Shown: positions 1 through 8,690 of the stretch, one piece after another
Layout of the letters: the number at the start of each line of letters is the position of its first letter
Numbering within the stretch: position 1 is the stretch's first letter
Assembly (NCBI GenBank): GCA_030615035.1
Contig: JAUXAC010000009.1
Coordinates: 1-44,384 of the forward strand
Length of the DNA stretch: 44,384 nucleotides
Source of the DNA: Dehalococcoidia bacterium
GTDB lineage: Bacteria; Chloroflexota; Dehalococcoidia; Dehalococcoidales; RBG-16-60-22
Reading direction: 5' to 3'
Program-made: the position numbers and the translations under genes
The notes under the pieces: generated by a model
What the model saw: the letters and a program-made list of their open reading frames with translations, nothing else
Told to the model about the DNA's origin: nothing
Databases searched by the model: none

Positions 1-120
1 CCCCCCCCCCCCCCACCGGGGGGCCCCCCCGGGGGGCGCACCCCCCGCTTTTATTGCCCCCCCCCACCCTTTTTTCGGTGGGGGGCACATGGGGGGTGCG
101 TCCCACAAAGACAAATAGCC
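1..120. other. Low-complexity C/G runs at the window edge
   Basis: The first ~120 bases consist mainly of long runs of C and G with a few T runs. No coding frame, RNA or recognisable repeat is visible. The composition is unlike any other intergenic stretch here, including the palindromic repeats, so it most likely reflects poor sequence at a contig end. From 121 on the sequence looks normal. Confidence 0.6.
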
Positions 121-131
121 ACCAGCCAGGG

Positions 132-160
132 TTGGCTTATCAGCTTTTTGGTGCTATAAT
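132..160 (+). promoter_or_regulatory. Sigma-70-type promoter for the NfnAB-like operon
   Basis: TTGGCT at 132-137 and a perfect TATAAT at 155-160 are separated by 17 bases. Transcription would begin near 167 and run through a hairpin at 206-231 before reaching the first gene at 309. A second TATAAT at 286-291 lies just before the SD sequence and could serve a short transcript, but has no good -35. Confidence 0.6.
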
Positions 161-205
161 CTAGCAGTGTTTGGAATTCCAGTATCAAGAGGATTCAGGC
201 GGTCG

Positions 206-236
206 GCTATCCTTCACAGGTGAAGGATAGCTTTTT
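206..236 (+). terminator. Attenuator-like intrinsic terminator in the leader
   Basis: An 11-bp perfect stem (GCTATCCTTCA at 206-216, TGAAGGATAGC at 221-231) with a 4-base loop is followed at once by TTTTT. It lies between the promoter at 132-160 and the first gene at 309, so it could attenuate that operon, or it could end transcription from a gene off the left edge. A weaker GC-rich hairpin (TGCCCG at 256-261 with CGGGCA at 269-274) follows. Confidence 0.6.
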
Positions 237-308
237 ATTGCCTTGTTGTCACCCTTGCCCGCTGAGCCCGGGCAGCGTTGCGTAGTATAATATCAGCGGA
301 GGTAATAG

Positions 309-1145
309 TTGTATAAGATATTAGCCAAACAACGTTTGGTGCCCAATATCCATCTTTTTAAGGTGGCAGCACTGGCGATAGCCAAGAAGACTCAGGCCGG
401 GCAATTCGTCGTTGTCAGGATTGATGAAAAGGGTGAGCGCATTCCACTGACCATCGCCGACTGGGATGAGAAGGAAGGCAGCGTTACTCTTGTCTTTATG
501 GAAGTGGGCACGACAACCGGCAAGCTAGCCTTGCTGAAAACTGGTGATTCCATTACTGACCTTATCGGACCATTGGGTTTACCCAGCCATATTGATAAGT
601 TTGGCACTGTAGTTTGTGTGGCGGGAGGAGTTGGCGTTGCTCCGATAGTGCCTATTGCCCGGGCTATGAAAAAGAAGGGGAATAAAGTTATCTCAATCAT
701 GGGAGCACGGAACAAAGATTTAATCTTCTGGGAAGATGAATTTCGCCGCGCCAGCGACCGACTAATTGTTACTACTGATGACGGCTCTTATGGGCGTAAA
801 GGGCTGGTAACCGAGCCATTAAAAGAACTGCTTGAGACCGGTGAGAAGATTGACCGGGTTATTGCTATTGGCCCGAGCATTATGATGAAATTCTGCGCCA
901 AGACTACGGAACCTTTTGGCGTGAAAACTATTGTCAGCCTGAATAACATAATGGTTGACGGCACCGGCATGTGTGGGTGCTGTCGGGCATCGGTTGGCGG
1001 CGTGACCAAGTTTACCTGTGTTGATGGTCCTGAATTCGACGGGCATCAGGTAGACTGGGATTTGGTGCTAGCCCGTCAGCGTATTTACCTTGATGAAGAA
1101 AAGCGCTCCTTTGAGCAGTGGCAGTCTCAATGTAGTTGTAAATAG
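309..1145 (+). CDS. Ferredoxin-NADP+ reductase subunit alpha-like protein (NfnA/SudB family)
   Basis: This is a 278-residue cytoplasmic flavoprotein of the dihydroorotate dehydrogenase electron-transfer / sulfide dehydrogenase beta family. It would move electrons between NAD(P)H, FAD and a [2Fe-2S] centre. An FAD-binding segment with RIPLTIAD lies near residues 44-51, a nucleotide-binding AGGVGVAPI near 105-113, and a C-terminal iron-sulfur motif has Asp217, Cys222, Cys225 and Cys237. The start is TTG, placed by GGAGGT at 298-303 five bases upstream. The NfnB-like gene follows after 19 bases, the arrangement expected for the two subunits of an NADH-dependent reduced ferredoxin:NADP+ oxidoreductase or sulfide dehydrogenase. 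Which physiological reaction is used cannot be read from sequence. Confidence 0.85.
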   Translation: MYKILAKQRLVPNIHLFKVAALAIAKKTQAGQFVVVRIDEKGERIPLTIADWDEKEGSVTLVFMEVGTTTGKLALLKTGDSITDLIGPLGLPSHIDKFGTVVCVAGGVGVAPIVPIARAMKKKGNKVISIMGARNKDLIFWEDEFRRASDRLIVTTDDGSYGRKGLVTEPLKELLETGEKIDRVIAIGPSIMMKFCAKTTEPFGVKTIVSLNNIMVDGTGMCGCCRASVGGVTKFTCVDGPEFDGHQVDWDLVLARQRIYLDEEKRSFEQWQSQCSCK

Positions 1146-1164
1146 ATGTCTGAGGTAATTAACT

Positions 1165-2562
1165 GTGGCTAAACTTAACCTGAACCGGGTAGAAATGCCG
1201 AGGCAGAAGCCAAAAGCTCGAGCCAAAAACTTTAACGAAGTAGCTCTGGGCTATAGCCTGGAACAGGCTAAAGAAGAGGCAAGCCGCTGCATCCTGTGTC
1301 CCAGGCGTCCCTGCATCGATGGTTGCCCGGTAGGGATAGATATTCCCGGTTTTATCAAGGCGATTGATGAAGGTAATATGCCGGAGGCAGTGAGGATACT
1401 CAAGGACAAGAATACTCTGCCTGGCATGTGTGGGCGGGTCTGCCCTCAGGAAACGCAGTGTGAGGAGGTCTGCGTTCTGGCTAAAAAAGACGCCCCGGTT
1501 GCTATCGGTCGCCTGGAGCGTTACGTGGCTGATTGGGAACGGGCTAATATGGGCGAAAAGAAAACAACGGCAAACCCGGCGGCGCCAACCGGCAAGCGGG
1601 TGGCGGTAGTTGGCTCAGGACCAGCCAGCTTGACCGCGGCGGCTGATTTAGCCAAGTTCGGGCACAGCGTTACCATCTTTGAGGCACTGCATGTGGCCGG
1701 TGGAGTATTGATGTACGGCATACCCGAGTTCAGGCTGCCCAAAGAGATTGTGCAGGCCGAGGTTGACTATGTCGTTTCTTTAGGGGTGAAGATTGAGCTT
1801 GATTCTGTGGTAGGCAAACTGGTGACTATTGATGAGTTGCTGAGTAACGGTTATGATGCCGTCTTCCTGGGTACCGGCGCCGGACTGCCCATGTTTATGA
1901 ATATCCCCGGGGAGAACCTCAACGGTGTTTATTCCGCAAACGAGTTCCTTACCCGGGTCAACCTGATGAAAGCCTATAAATTCCCTGAATATGATACCCC
2001 GGTGAAGGTGGGCAAAAGGGTGGCGGTAATTGGTGGCGGTAATGTGGCCATGGATTCGGCGAGGTGTGCTCTCAGGCTCGGTGCTGAAGAAGTTTACATC
2101 ATTTATCGGCGCTCTGAGGTAGAGATGCCAGCCCGGCGTGAGGAAGTGGGGAATGCTAAAGAAGAGGGTATCCAGTTTAAGCTGCTGACCAATCCCAAGC
2201 AATTCCTGGGCAATGAGCAGAACTGGGTAGTTGGCATGGAGTGCTATGAAATGGAACTGGGTGAGCCTGATGAGAGCGGGCGGCGCCGCCCCATTGTTAA
2301 ACCGGGAAGTGAGTTTGTAATTGATGTTGATGTGGTAGTAGTAGCCCTGGGCACTACCCCCAATCCCCTCATTGCCTCCACCACCAAGGGTCTGGAGACA
2401 ACCAAGTGGGGCACGGTGGTAGCTGATGAGGCTACCGGTAAGACAGTGAAAGACAAGGTCTGGGCGGGTGGTGATATAGTTACCGGGGCAGCAACAGTGA
2501 TTAGCGCCATGGGCGCCGCCAAGTGCGCTGCAGAAGATATTGATAAGTATCTGAGGGAATAG
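1165..2562 (+). CDS. NADPH-dependent oxidoreductase, glutamate synthase small-chain-like (NfnB/SudA family)
   Basis: This 465-residue protein has the family layout: an N-terminal domain for two [4Fe-4S] clusters (Cys42, 45, 50, 54 and Cys89, 93, 99, 103), an FAD-binding GSGPAS near 151-156, and an NADPH-binding GGGNVAMD near 290. Such proteins are often called glutamate synthase small subunit (gltA). No large subunit is present, and the NfnA-like partner is immediately upstream, so a bifurcating transhydrogenase or sulfide dehydrogenase role is more likely than glutamate synthesis. The start is GTG, with TGAGGT at 1151-1156. Length is normal for NfnB. A strong terminator follows at 2586. Confidence 0.87.
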   Translation: MAKLNLNRVEMPRQKPKARAKNFNEVALGYSLEQAKEEASRCILCPRRPCIDGCPVGIDIPGFIKAIDEGNMPEAVRILKDKNTLPGMCGRVCPQETQCEEVCVLAKKDAPVAIGRLERYVADWERANMGEKKTTANPAAPTGKRVAVVGSGPASLTAAADLAKFGHSVTIFEALHVAGGVLMYGIPEFRLPKEIVQAEVDYVVSLGVKIELDSVVGKLVTIDELLSNGYDAVFLGTGAGLPMFMNIPGENLNGVYSANEFLTRVNLMKAYKFPEYDTPVKVGKRVAVIGGGNVAMDSARCALRLGAEEVYIIYRRSEVEMPARREEVGNAKEEGIQFKLLTNPKQFLGNEQNWVVGMECYEMELGEPDESGRRRPIVKPGSEFVIDVDVVVVALGTTPNPLIASTTKGLETTKWGTVVADEATGKTVKDKVWAGGDIVTGAATVISAMGAAKCAAEDIDKYLRE

Positions 2563-2585
2563 TTTTAATATTGGCCGAGGTGTCC

Positions 2586-2611
2586 AAGAGGGGCAAAAGC
2601 CCCTCTTTTTT
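2586..2611 (+). terminator. Intrinsic terminator after the NfnB-like gene
   Basis: AGAGGGGC (2587-2594) and GCCCCTCT (2599-2606) form an 8-bp GC-rich stem around an AAAA loop, followed by a T tract. The stem matches the hairpin module of the dispersed repeats near 10.7, 19.8 and 22.6 kb, so this is either a solo copy of that module or the ancestral terminator form. Confidence 0.85.
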
Positions 2612-2724
2612 ATTTTCCTCCTTTCCCTACTCTTTTAAGGCTCACCTAACTTTTTACCCTGAAGTTCGTTATATATAGCAGGCGTTTGTATAACCGCAAA
2701 ATTCATTCACAGGGAGTAAATATT

Positions 2725-3042
2725 ATGAAAAAATCAGTAAAAAACTATGTCGTATTTGTCTTCTTGGCTCTACTTGGCCTTGTTCAAGCTGTGTCTGGTT
2801 TTGTATTGTGGCTGGCTTTACCCCGGGGCGGTGGCTGGCGTGTGGGCAAACTGGCTGGCGGTGCGGAATATAGTTTCTGGTCATTGTTGAGGCATACCTG
2901 GCTTGACATCCACGACTGGGCGGCGGTGGCGATTGTGGCAGTAATTATTATACACCTGGCTTTGCACTGGAAATGGATTTTCTATATGACCAAAAAGCTG
3001 TTTCAACCTAAGAAACTAACTCCTCAGCCTGAAGAAATTTGA
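2725..3042 (+). CDS. DUF4405-type small membrane protein, possible haem-binding cytochrome b-like
   Basis: This 105-residue protein has a hydrophobic segment near residues 7-26 and a second near 67-85. Histidines sit in RHTWLDIHDW before the second segment and in HLALHW within it, the pattern of DUF4405 / cytochrome b561-like proteins, where such histidines can hold haem. A basic tail lies on the cytoplasmic side. The ATG at 2725 is chosen because GGGAG lies just upstream; an in-frame extension to 2686 has no SD. Function is inferred from histidine placement only. The neighbouring reductase pair would suit an electron-transfer role, but the terminator at 2586 separates them. Confidence 0.7.
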   Translation: MKKSVKNYVVFVFLALLGLVQAVSGFVLWLALPRGGGWRVGKLAGGAEYSFWSLLRHTWLDIHDWAAVAIVAVIIIHLALHWKWIFYMTKKLFQPKKLTPQPEEI

Positions 3043-3122
3043 AATTTTTCAAAACACTGCTAACCAAATGGCTTATTTTTCGTTTTATATAGTAGAGGAA
3101 ATTCAAGCGGAGGCTAAAAACG

Positions 3123-3347
3123 ATGGGAGACAAATCACTGAGCATATTTCTGATGGTGTTATTCGGCATATCGGGCATAGCCATCCTGATGCTGGCGTGG
3201 TTGTGGCAGATGCCGGCGTCGGAGAGAATTTTGGCCGCTATCATAGGCTCAACCGGACTTTTCGTGGCGTTGAGTCGGGGACTGCTGCTTAGGTCCTCAA
3301 AGGCAAGGATAGAAGCTGAACAGGTTACGGTAAAAGTTGAAAGATAA
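3123..3347 (+). CDS. Small two-helix membrane protein, unknown function
   Basis: This is a 74-residue protein with two hydrophobic segments (about residues 6-28 and 36-54) and a short charged tail. GGAGG at 3109-3113 lies nine bases before the ATG, which supports translation. It follows the DUF4405 gene by 80 bases and is closed by the terminator at 3381. No family is recognised. It could be a membrane subunit working with the DUF4405 protein, but only adjacency suggests this. Confidence 0.6.
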   Translation: MGDKSLSIFLMVLFGISGIAILMLAWLWQMPASERILAAIIGSTGLFVALSRGLLLRSSKARIEAEQVTVKVER

Positions 3348-3380
3348 GCCTTAAGTTATTCCAGCCATTCGCAGGTAATA

Positions 3381-3409
3381 AGGAGGTGGGTTTTTCCCCA
3401 TCTCCTTTT
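3381..3409 (+). terminator. Intrinsic terminator before mutS
   Basis: AGGAGGTGGG at 3381-3390 pairs with CCCATCTCCT at 3397-3406 (one G-U pair) around a T-rich loop, followed by TTTTA. It separates the small membrane genes from mutS, so mutS needs its own promoter. TAGAAT at 3429-3434 is the only candidate -10. Confidence 0.7.
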
Positions 3410-3441
3410 ATTTAACATATAAGTCTAGTAGAATAGTGTCG

Positions 3442-6036
3442 ATGAGAGAAGGTTCAACCCCTGTCCGGCAGCAATACCTCAGGATTAAACGGAAGTATCC
3501 TCAGGCAATTGTCCTCTTTCGACTGGGGGATTTTTATGAAACCTTTGATGAGGATGCCAGGATTACCTCGCGGGAGCTGGAGATTGTCCTGACCTCCAGG
3601 GAGATGGGTAAGGGGAATAAGGTGCCGATGGCGGGCATCCCTTATCATGCTCTGGATAGCTATCTAGCAAGGCTAATCAATCGTGGTTACAAGGTGGCTA
3701 TCTGCGAGCAGGTAACCAAGCCAGGTGAGACTAAAGGGTTGGTTGAGCGGGAAGTCATCCGCCTGGTAACACCGGGGACGGTAGTCGAGCCCAGTCTCCT
3801 TGACAGCAAGAAGAATAATTATCTGACCAGCCTGGTTCTGAATGAAGAGGAAGCGGGGCTTGCCTATGTTGACATAACCACCAGCGAATTCGTCACTACT
3901 CAACTGCCGCTGTCGCGATTAGTTACGGAACTGGAGCGACTTAAACCGTCGGAGATTATTACGGCAAAAGGTGCCGAATTATCCGGTCTAGGCTTAGCAA
4001 TACCGGTAACTCGTCTTGATAATTACTGGTTTGAACTGGAGGTAGCACAGCAAACAGTGCTTGACCATTTTGGCGTGGCTACTATTGATGGCTATGGTTG
4101 TGCCCATCTGCCCCTGGCGATAAGCGCCGCCGGTGCCATCATTCATTATATTCAGGAAACGCAGAAAGGGGCTCTGGGACAGCTAACGCACCTTTCTACC
4201 TATTCTACCGAGTCATTTATGGCTCTGGATGTGCAGACACAGAGAAACCTGGAGCTTTTCCAGGGTGGTCGTTACGGAACTACCGGCAACTCGCTGCTAT
4301 CAATTATTGACCTTACCAAAACCGCAATCGGGGGCAGATTGCTAAAAAGGTGGCTGGGCCAGCCCCTACTTGACATAACAGAACTGGTTAAGCGACAGGA
4401 TGCCATTGGCTGGTTCTATAATAGCACTTTGGCACGCAATCAGGCTATTTCCTTGCTTGGCGAGGTGGCTGACCTTGAGCGGCTGATTAACCGGGTGGGA
4501 GGTAACATTGCTATCCCTCGTGAGTTAGTTGCCCTAAGGCGCAGTCTGGAGTTAATTCCCAAACTGAGGGAAATATTTGAGAGCGGGAAAAATAACTCGA
4601 TAGATTGGTTGAAGGATGAGCTCAAGCCCCGTCAGGATGTTGTTGACCTGATTGCCGAGGCTATAGTTGATGAACCGTCCTCCAGTCTGGGTGAAGGTGG
4701 TGTAATAAAGGATGGTTTTTCTGAGGAACTGGATAGCCTTCGCCTGGCATCTAAAAATGCCAAGCAATATCTAGCTAATCTGGAGCGTCAGGAGCGAGAA
4801 AGGACCGGGATTAAGTCGCTCAAAATAGGTTTCAATAATGTCTTTGGTTATTATATTGAGGTATCCAAAGCTAATCTCGGTCAGGTGCCTCAGGATTATA
4901 TCAGGAAGCAGACATTGGTTGGTGGCGAGCGCTTCTTCACTCCAGAACTGAAGGAATATGAGTCGCTGATTTTGAATGCCCGGGACAGAATTGCTGAGCT
5001 AGAGACGGCTCTGTTTCAGCGAGTATGCCGTCAGGTAGCCACTGCCGGCGAGCGCATTTTGGCGGTGGCTAATGCTCTGGCTAATATAGATGTCTTCTCC
5101 GGCCTGGCTGAGGTAGCCGTGCACTATCACTATGTCCGCCCCGAGTTGACCACAGGAAATGAGATAAGTATAAAGCAGGGGCGTCACCCGGTGGTGGAGA
5201 GAAGCCTGACTGATAGCAGCTTTGTGCCCAACGATACTTTTTTATCCAATGATGACGCTCAGCTTATTGTGCTCACCGGTCCTAATATGTCAGGGAAGTC
5301 AACCTATTTGAGGCAGGTAGCCCTGATTGTGCTGCTCGCTCAGATTGGCAGCTTTGTGCCGGCGGACTCAGCCACTATTGGAATTGTTGACCGCATCTTT
5401 ACCCGAATCGGTGCTGGGGAGGATATAGCTGCGGGGCAATCTACCTTTATGGTGGAGATGGTGGAGACAGCCAATATCCTTAATAACGCTACGCCACGCT
5501 CGTTAATTATTCTTGATGAGATTGGGCGGGGTACCAGCACTTATGATGGACTTTCTATTGCCCGGGCGGTTACCGAGTATATCCACAACTATCCCCGTCT
5601 CGGGGCGAAGACCCTGTTTGCCACCCATTATCATGAGATGGTGGAGTTAGCCAGTTTCCTGCCACGGGTAAAGAATTTCAATGTGGCGGTAACCGAGGAG
5701 GGTGGAGAGGTTACATTTTTGTATAAGATTGTGCCCGGTGGTGTTGATAAGAGCTATGGTATTCATGTAGCCCAGTTAGCGGGACTGCCAAAATCAGTAG
5801 TGCACCGTGCCCGGGAGGTCCTGGAGGAGCTGGAGGGGGATAAGCAGACGGTGGCGGCTAAGTCCTCACCGAGGCGACGCCGTAAAGAGGCAGCAGTCGA
5901 GCAGCTATCATTCTTCGGGCAAATACCCCCAGTCGTAGAGGAGCTGGAAAAGCTGGACATTAATTCCCTGACCCCGCTGGAAGCTCTCACCAAGCTCTAT
6001 GAACTGCAAAAGAAGGCGGGGGGGGAAGAGAGCTAG
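3442..6036 (+). CDS. mutS: DNA mismatch repair ATPase MutS
   Basis: A full-length MutS of ~864 residues. The mismatch-reading F-Y-E motif (GDFYETF) is near residues 28-34, a Walker A GPNMSGKST near 613, a Walker B DEIGRGTSTYDG near 692 and the ATHYHEM switch near 728. It recognises mismatches and recruits MutL. ATG at 3442 and an in-frame GTG at 3436 are both possible. There is no SD, and TAGAAT ends eight bases before the ATG, which fits a leaderless or nearly leaderless message. The 3' end has an eight-G run at 6018-6025 and runs to within 20 bases of the exporter start. Short near-copies of the last ~9 codons recur at 8247 and 8691. Confidence 0.97.
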   Translation: MREGSTPVRQQYLRIKRKYPQAIVLFRLGDFYETFDEDARITSRELEIVLTSREMGKGNKVPMAGIPYHALDSYLARLINRGYKVAICEQVTKPGETKGLVEREVIRLVTPGTVVEPSLLDSKKNNYLTSLVLNEEEAGLAYVDITTSEFVTTQLPLSRLVTELERLKPSEIITAKGAELSGLGLAIPVTRLDNYWFELEVAQQTVLDHFGVATIDGYGCAHLPLAISAAGAIIHYIQETQKGALGQLTHLSTYSTESFMALDVQTQRNLELFQGGRYGTTGNSLLSIIDLTKTAIGGRLLKRWLGQPLLDITELVKRQDAIGWFYNSTLARNQAISLLGEVADLERLINRVGGNIAIPRELVALRRSLELIPKLREIFESGKNNSIDWLKDELKPRQDVVDLIAEAIVDEPSSSLGEGGVIKDGFSEELDSLRLASKNAKQYLANLERQERERTGIKSLKIGFNNVFGYYIEVSKANLGQVPQDYIRKQTLVGGERFFTPELKEYESLILNARDRIAELETALFQRVCRQVATAGERILAVANALANIDVFSGLAEVAVHYHYVRPELTTGNEISIKQGRHPVVERSLTDSSFVPNDTFLSNDDAQLIVLTGPNMSGKSTYLRQVALIVLLAQIGSFVPADSATIGIVDRIFTRIGAGEDIAAGQSTFMVEMVETANILNNATPRSLIILDEIGRGTSTYDGLSIARAVTEYIHNYPRLGAKTLFATHYHEMVELASFLPRVKNFNVAVTEEGGEVTFLYKIVPGGVDKSYGIHVAQLAGLPKSVVHRAREVLEELEGDKQTVAAKSSPRRRRKEAAVEQLSFFGQIPPVVEELEKLDINSLTPLEALTKLYELQKKAGGEES

Positions 6037-6055
6037 GCGGGGAAGGATTAACGCC

Positions 6056-8239
6056 GTGGAAAGAATTGCTAGCTTTATCTACAACAAGTCCAGACTAATT
6101 ATCGCTCTGGTAGTTATCTTGAATATTGTCGCTCTGGCTTCTTTCTTCCGATTCGAACTTGATACGGATTTTCTGAATCTTTTTACTGCGGGAAATCCCA
6201 AGACAGAAGAATATAACCGGCTGAACGAAAAATATCAGATTGGCGAAGCCATCTCAGTTCTCATCGAGCAGGATGAGTCTCTCCTGAACCAGGAGAACCT
6301 TCAGGCTGTTTACAGGCTTCAGGAAGAAATCAAAGAACTGGATGGCATCTACGCAGTAAAGAGTTTTATTCCATCAGAAATCTCCTTGAGAGGTCGTACT
6401 ATTACTGACATGGGGAATTTTATTGATAGACACGCTGACCTCTTAGAGGATTTTATTGATGACGAGTATTTTCTTACCGACCATTTCCTTTCTTATGACA
6501 GGAGCAAGGGCGCTATTATCGCTACCCTGGAATTTGATGCCGCGGCTGGAAATGTAGTGGAGTCAATAGAGGAGATAATTCAAAGTGAAGAACGCTTGAC
6601 CCTATCTCTGGCTGGCAATGAAATCATCAAGGATACCCTCTGGAATTACCTGATTAGGATAATCTTTCTCCTGCCGCCCTGTGCCGGCATTCTGGTACTG
6701 CTGGTTTTCTTTTTGGTTATCAGAAGTCGCAAATTCACCATTCTGGCAGTAATTCCAGCGGGGCTTGCCGTCTTGTGGACCTTCGGTACAATTTTCTGGA
6801 GCGGACAGGAACTAAATCTGGTGACAGTCATCAGCCCGATATTCATTTTAGTGATTGGCTCGGCTTACGGACTTCATTACGTCAGTCATTTCATGGACAA
6901 CATCTCCAGATACTCGGACCGCCGGCAATTGACTATAGAAACCTTGAGTATGGTTGGCACCCCAATATTTCTGGCGACTATAACTACTATAGCCGGGTTT
7001 GCTTCACTGACCTGGACGGAAGTACTACCCATGAGGCAGATGGGAATATTTGTTTCTTTGGGTGTTGGCTATGCGGGGTTTATTGCTCTTTTCTTTCTGC
7101 CGGCGGTGCTGTCCAGAATAAAGTTACCCACGCAACTGCCGCAAACCCAAGAGAGTCACTTAACCAGGCTTGTCCTGGCAGCATCGAGACGCAGGGCCTT
7201 GATTGTGGTGGTTTTTCTGGTTATTGTGGCTATTTCTGCCTTTAACATACCCAGGCTTGATGTTATATCCAATCAACTGATGTTCTTCAAGGAAGGTTCA
7301 CAAATCAGACAGACCTTTGATAAGGTGGAGAAGTATTTCGGCGGTGCCTTATACCTTACCGGGGAGATAGTTGCTGATAGGGGCCTGGACACTTTAAGGG
7401 ACTACAATTTTGCGGAAGATGTTTTGGATATGGAAAGGGATATGGAAAGATTACCCGGGGTAAAGAGCGTTTTATCAATTTTTGATATGGTAGTTGGCAT
7501 CAACGAGATGGCAACCGGTCGGGATGAGTATCCGGAAAGCCCTCTGGTTATCCGGAGGTTCTTGATGCAGATAGATGACGAGGACCTGGCAACCTGGGTT
7601 TCGGGTGATGGCCTAAGGATGATGATTAGAACTGAAGACCTGGAATCTGTGGATATGGATAAACTGGGGATTTTTGTTGCCGAGCACCCTGAGATTCGAT
7701 TGATTAGCGGCATGCCGGTGCTTTTTGAAGAGATGAACAGGTTGGTGGTACAAAGTCAGTTTCGGAGCCTGGGTCTGGCGCTTGCCTTAATTTTTATCAT
7801 GCTTTTGGTAACGATAAGAAGATTTGGAGCGGCTCTTATTGCCTTGATACCGATAGTCATTACTATCACTGCTATTCTGGGTATGTTGGTCATGACCGGG
7901 TTCAATCTAAATATTCTAACCGCTAATCTGTCTGCCATCGCCGTTGGTGTGGGCGTGGATTATTCCATTCACCTGATATCTGGCATTTATTATTTCCGAA
8001 AACGGGGCCTCGGCAGGGGAGAGTCGGTCGATTCAGCTCTGTCAAGCCTTTCCCGACCGATTCTGGCTAATGCCTTTGGTCTGGCTATCGGACTTTCCGT
8101 ACTCTTCTTCTCTCCCTTGAGAATCCACATGCAGGCAGCGTCGGTGATGTGGGTAGCAATGATGGTCTCTTCAATGGCTGCGCTTCTTTTGATACCCATC
8201 TTTTACACAGGGGCACGCTCCAGAAAGCTCGAAGCATAG
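6056..8239 (+). CDS. RND superfamily / MMPL-type exporter
   Basis: This ~727-residue inner-membrane protein has the duplicated RND layout: one N-terminal helix, a large outside domain (about residues 30-190), a block of helices (195-360), a second outside domain (390-560) and a second block of helices (565-720). Each helix block ends in a sterol-sensing-like segment with small and polar residues (SAYGLHYVSHF, VGVDYSIHLISG). Such proteins export lipids or hydrophobic compounds using the proton gradient. GTG at 6056 is preferred, with GGGGAAGGATT just upstream; an in-frame ATG at 5999 would overlap mutS by 38 bases. Substrate is unknown. Confidence 0.85.
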   Translation: MERIASFIYNKSRLIIALVVILNIVALASFFRFELDTDFLNLFTAGNPKTEEYNRLNEKYQIGEAISVLIEQDESLLNQENLQAVYRLQEEIKELDGIYAVKSFIPSEISLRGRTITDMGNFIDRHADLLEDFIDDEYFLTDHFLSYDRSKGAIIATLEFDAAAGNVVESIEEIIQSEERLTLSLAGNEIIKDTLWNYLIRIIFLLPPCAGILVLLVFFLVIRSRKFTILAVIPAGLAVLWTFGTIFWSGQELNLVTVISPIFILVIGSAYGLHYVSHFMDNISRYSDRRQLTIETLSMVGTPIFLATITTIAGFASLTWTEVLPMRQMGIFVSLGVGYAGFIALFFLPAVLSRIKLPTQLPQTQESHLTRLVLAASRRRALIVVVFLVIVAISAFNIPRLDVISNQLMFFKEGSQIRQTFDKVEKYFGGALYLTGEIVADRGLDTLRDYNFAEDVLDMERDMERLPGVKSVLSIFDMVVGINEMATGRDEYPESPLVIRRFLMQIDDEDLATWVSGDGLRMMIRTEDLESVDMDKLGIFVAEHPEIRLISGMPVLFEEMNRLVVQSQFRSLGLALALIFIMLLVTIRRFGAALIALIPIVITITAILGMLVMTGFNLNILTANLSAIAVGVGVDYSIHLISGIYYFRKRGLGRGESVDSALSSLSRPILANAFGLAIGLSVLFFSPLRIHMQAASVMWVAMMVSSMAALLLIPIFYTGARSRKLEA

Positions 8240-8246
8240 CTCTAAA

Positions 8247-8273
8247 CAAGCTCTACGAGCTGCAAGAGAAGGC
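8247..8273 (+). repeat. Near-copy of the last codons of mutS
   Basis: These 27 bases match mutS 5991-6017 at 24 positions. Read in the mutS frame they give KLYELQEKA against KLYELQKKA; two of the three changes are silent. The copy lies just behind the exporter stop codon. It suggests that this end of a mutS-like gene was duplicated, with the exporter gene in between, but it is too short to be certain. Confidence 0.5.
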
Positions 8274-8292
8274 AAAAGAAGGGCGGGGCTAC

Positions 8293-8499
8293 TTAGCTCT
8301 TTTTGGCGAAGTATACTGCGCCTTCTACCAAGAAATAGATGGCAAACAGGATTGCTATGGTGGCGAACATCATGTATGAGCTTTGCAGGATTCCCAGGGT
8401 TTGCCCGGTGAGTCTGGAGATTGCGGCAAGAATTACGCTGACCGCCGCTGCCGACGCTGCCAAATAAGCCAGGATATGATGTGTGGTTCCTACATTCAT
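8293..8499 (-). CDS. Small two-helix membrane protein, unknown function
   Basis: A 68-residue protein with two hydrophobic segments (about residues 8-27 and 40-64) and a KK tail. A strong SD (AGGGGG) lies about nine bases before the ATG, and TTGCAA (8555-8560) with TAAAAT (8533-8538, 16-base spacing) makes a promoter on the same strand. It converges on the exporter gene. No family is recognised; the small size suggests an accessory membrane subunit. Confidence 0.65.
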   Translation of the reverse strand: MNVGTTHHILAYLAASAAAVSVILAAISRLTGQTLGILQSSYMMFATIAILFAIYFLVEGAVYFAKKS

Positions 8500-8587
8500 T
8501 GTTGTTTCCCCCTTTCTATTCTATGTATTGAGATTTTACACTAAAATTTGCAGATTGCAAAAGGGGTGAGAAAGGGCAACCGTCCGA

Positions 8588-8686
8588 AAAATTTGCAGGG
8601 TAAAGGTCTTTGAAGACAGCGGGCACAGCGTTTATAGAGACAATGTCGGGGAGTTCTCCCGGCTGCTGACAAGGTTTCTGGGGTGA
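8588..8686 (+). pseudogene. Relic of an alpha/beta hydrolase 3' end
   Basis: One plus-strand frame reads as the typical end of an alpha/beta hydrolase: a VFEDSGHSVYRD segment holding the would-be catalytic histidine, then EFSRLLTRFLG and a stop at 8684. No start codon or upstream part of the gene exists; the frame opens only around 8567. It is best read as what remains after a deletion. It is not an obvious copy of the alpha/beta hydrolase at 29540, whose ending differs. Confidence 0.5.
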
Positions 8687-8690
8687 GAGC

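Noticed and set aside
1165..2562. True glutamate synthase small subunit
   Set aside because: No large subunit nearby and an NfnA-like partner gene directly upstream; the NfnB/SudA reading fits better.
2572..2600. tRNA-like start (GGCCGAGGTGTCCAAGAGG) after the NfnB-like gene
   Set aside because: No acceptor, anticodon or T arm follows; the sequence runs into an ordinary terminator hairpin.
8149..8379. Plus-strand frame containing the mutS-tail echo as a gene
   Set aside because: It overlaps the exporter end in another frame, lacks an SD and reads across the opposite-strand small gene.
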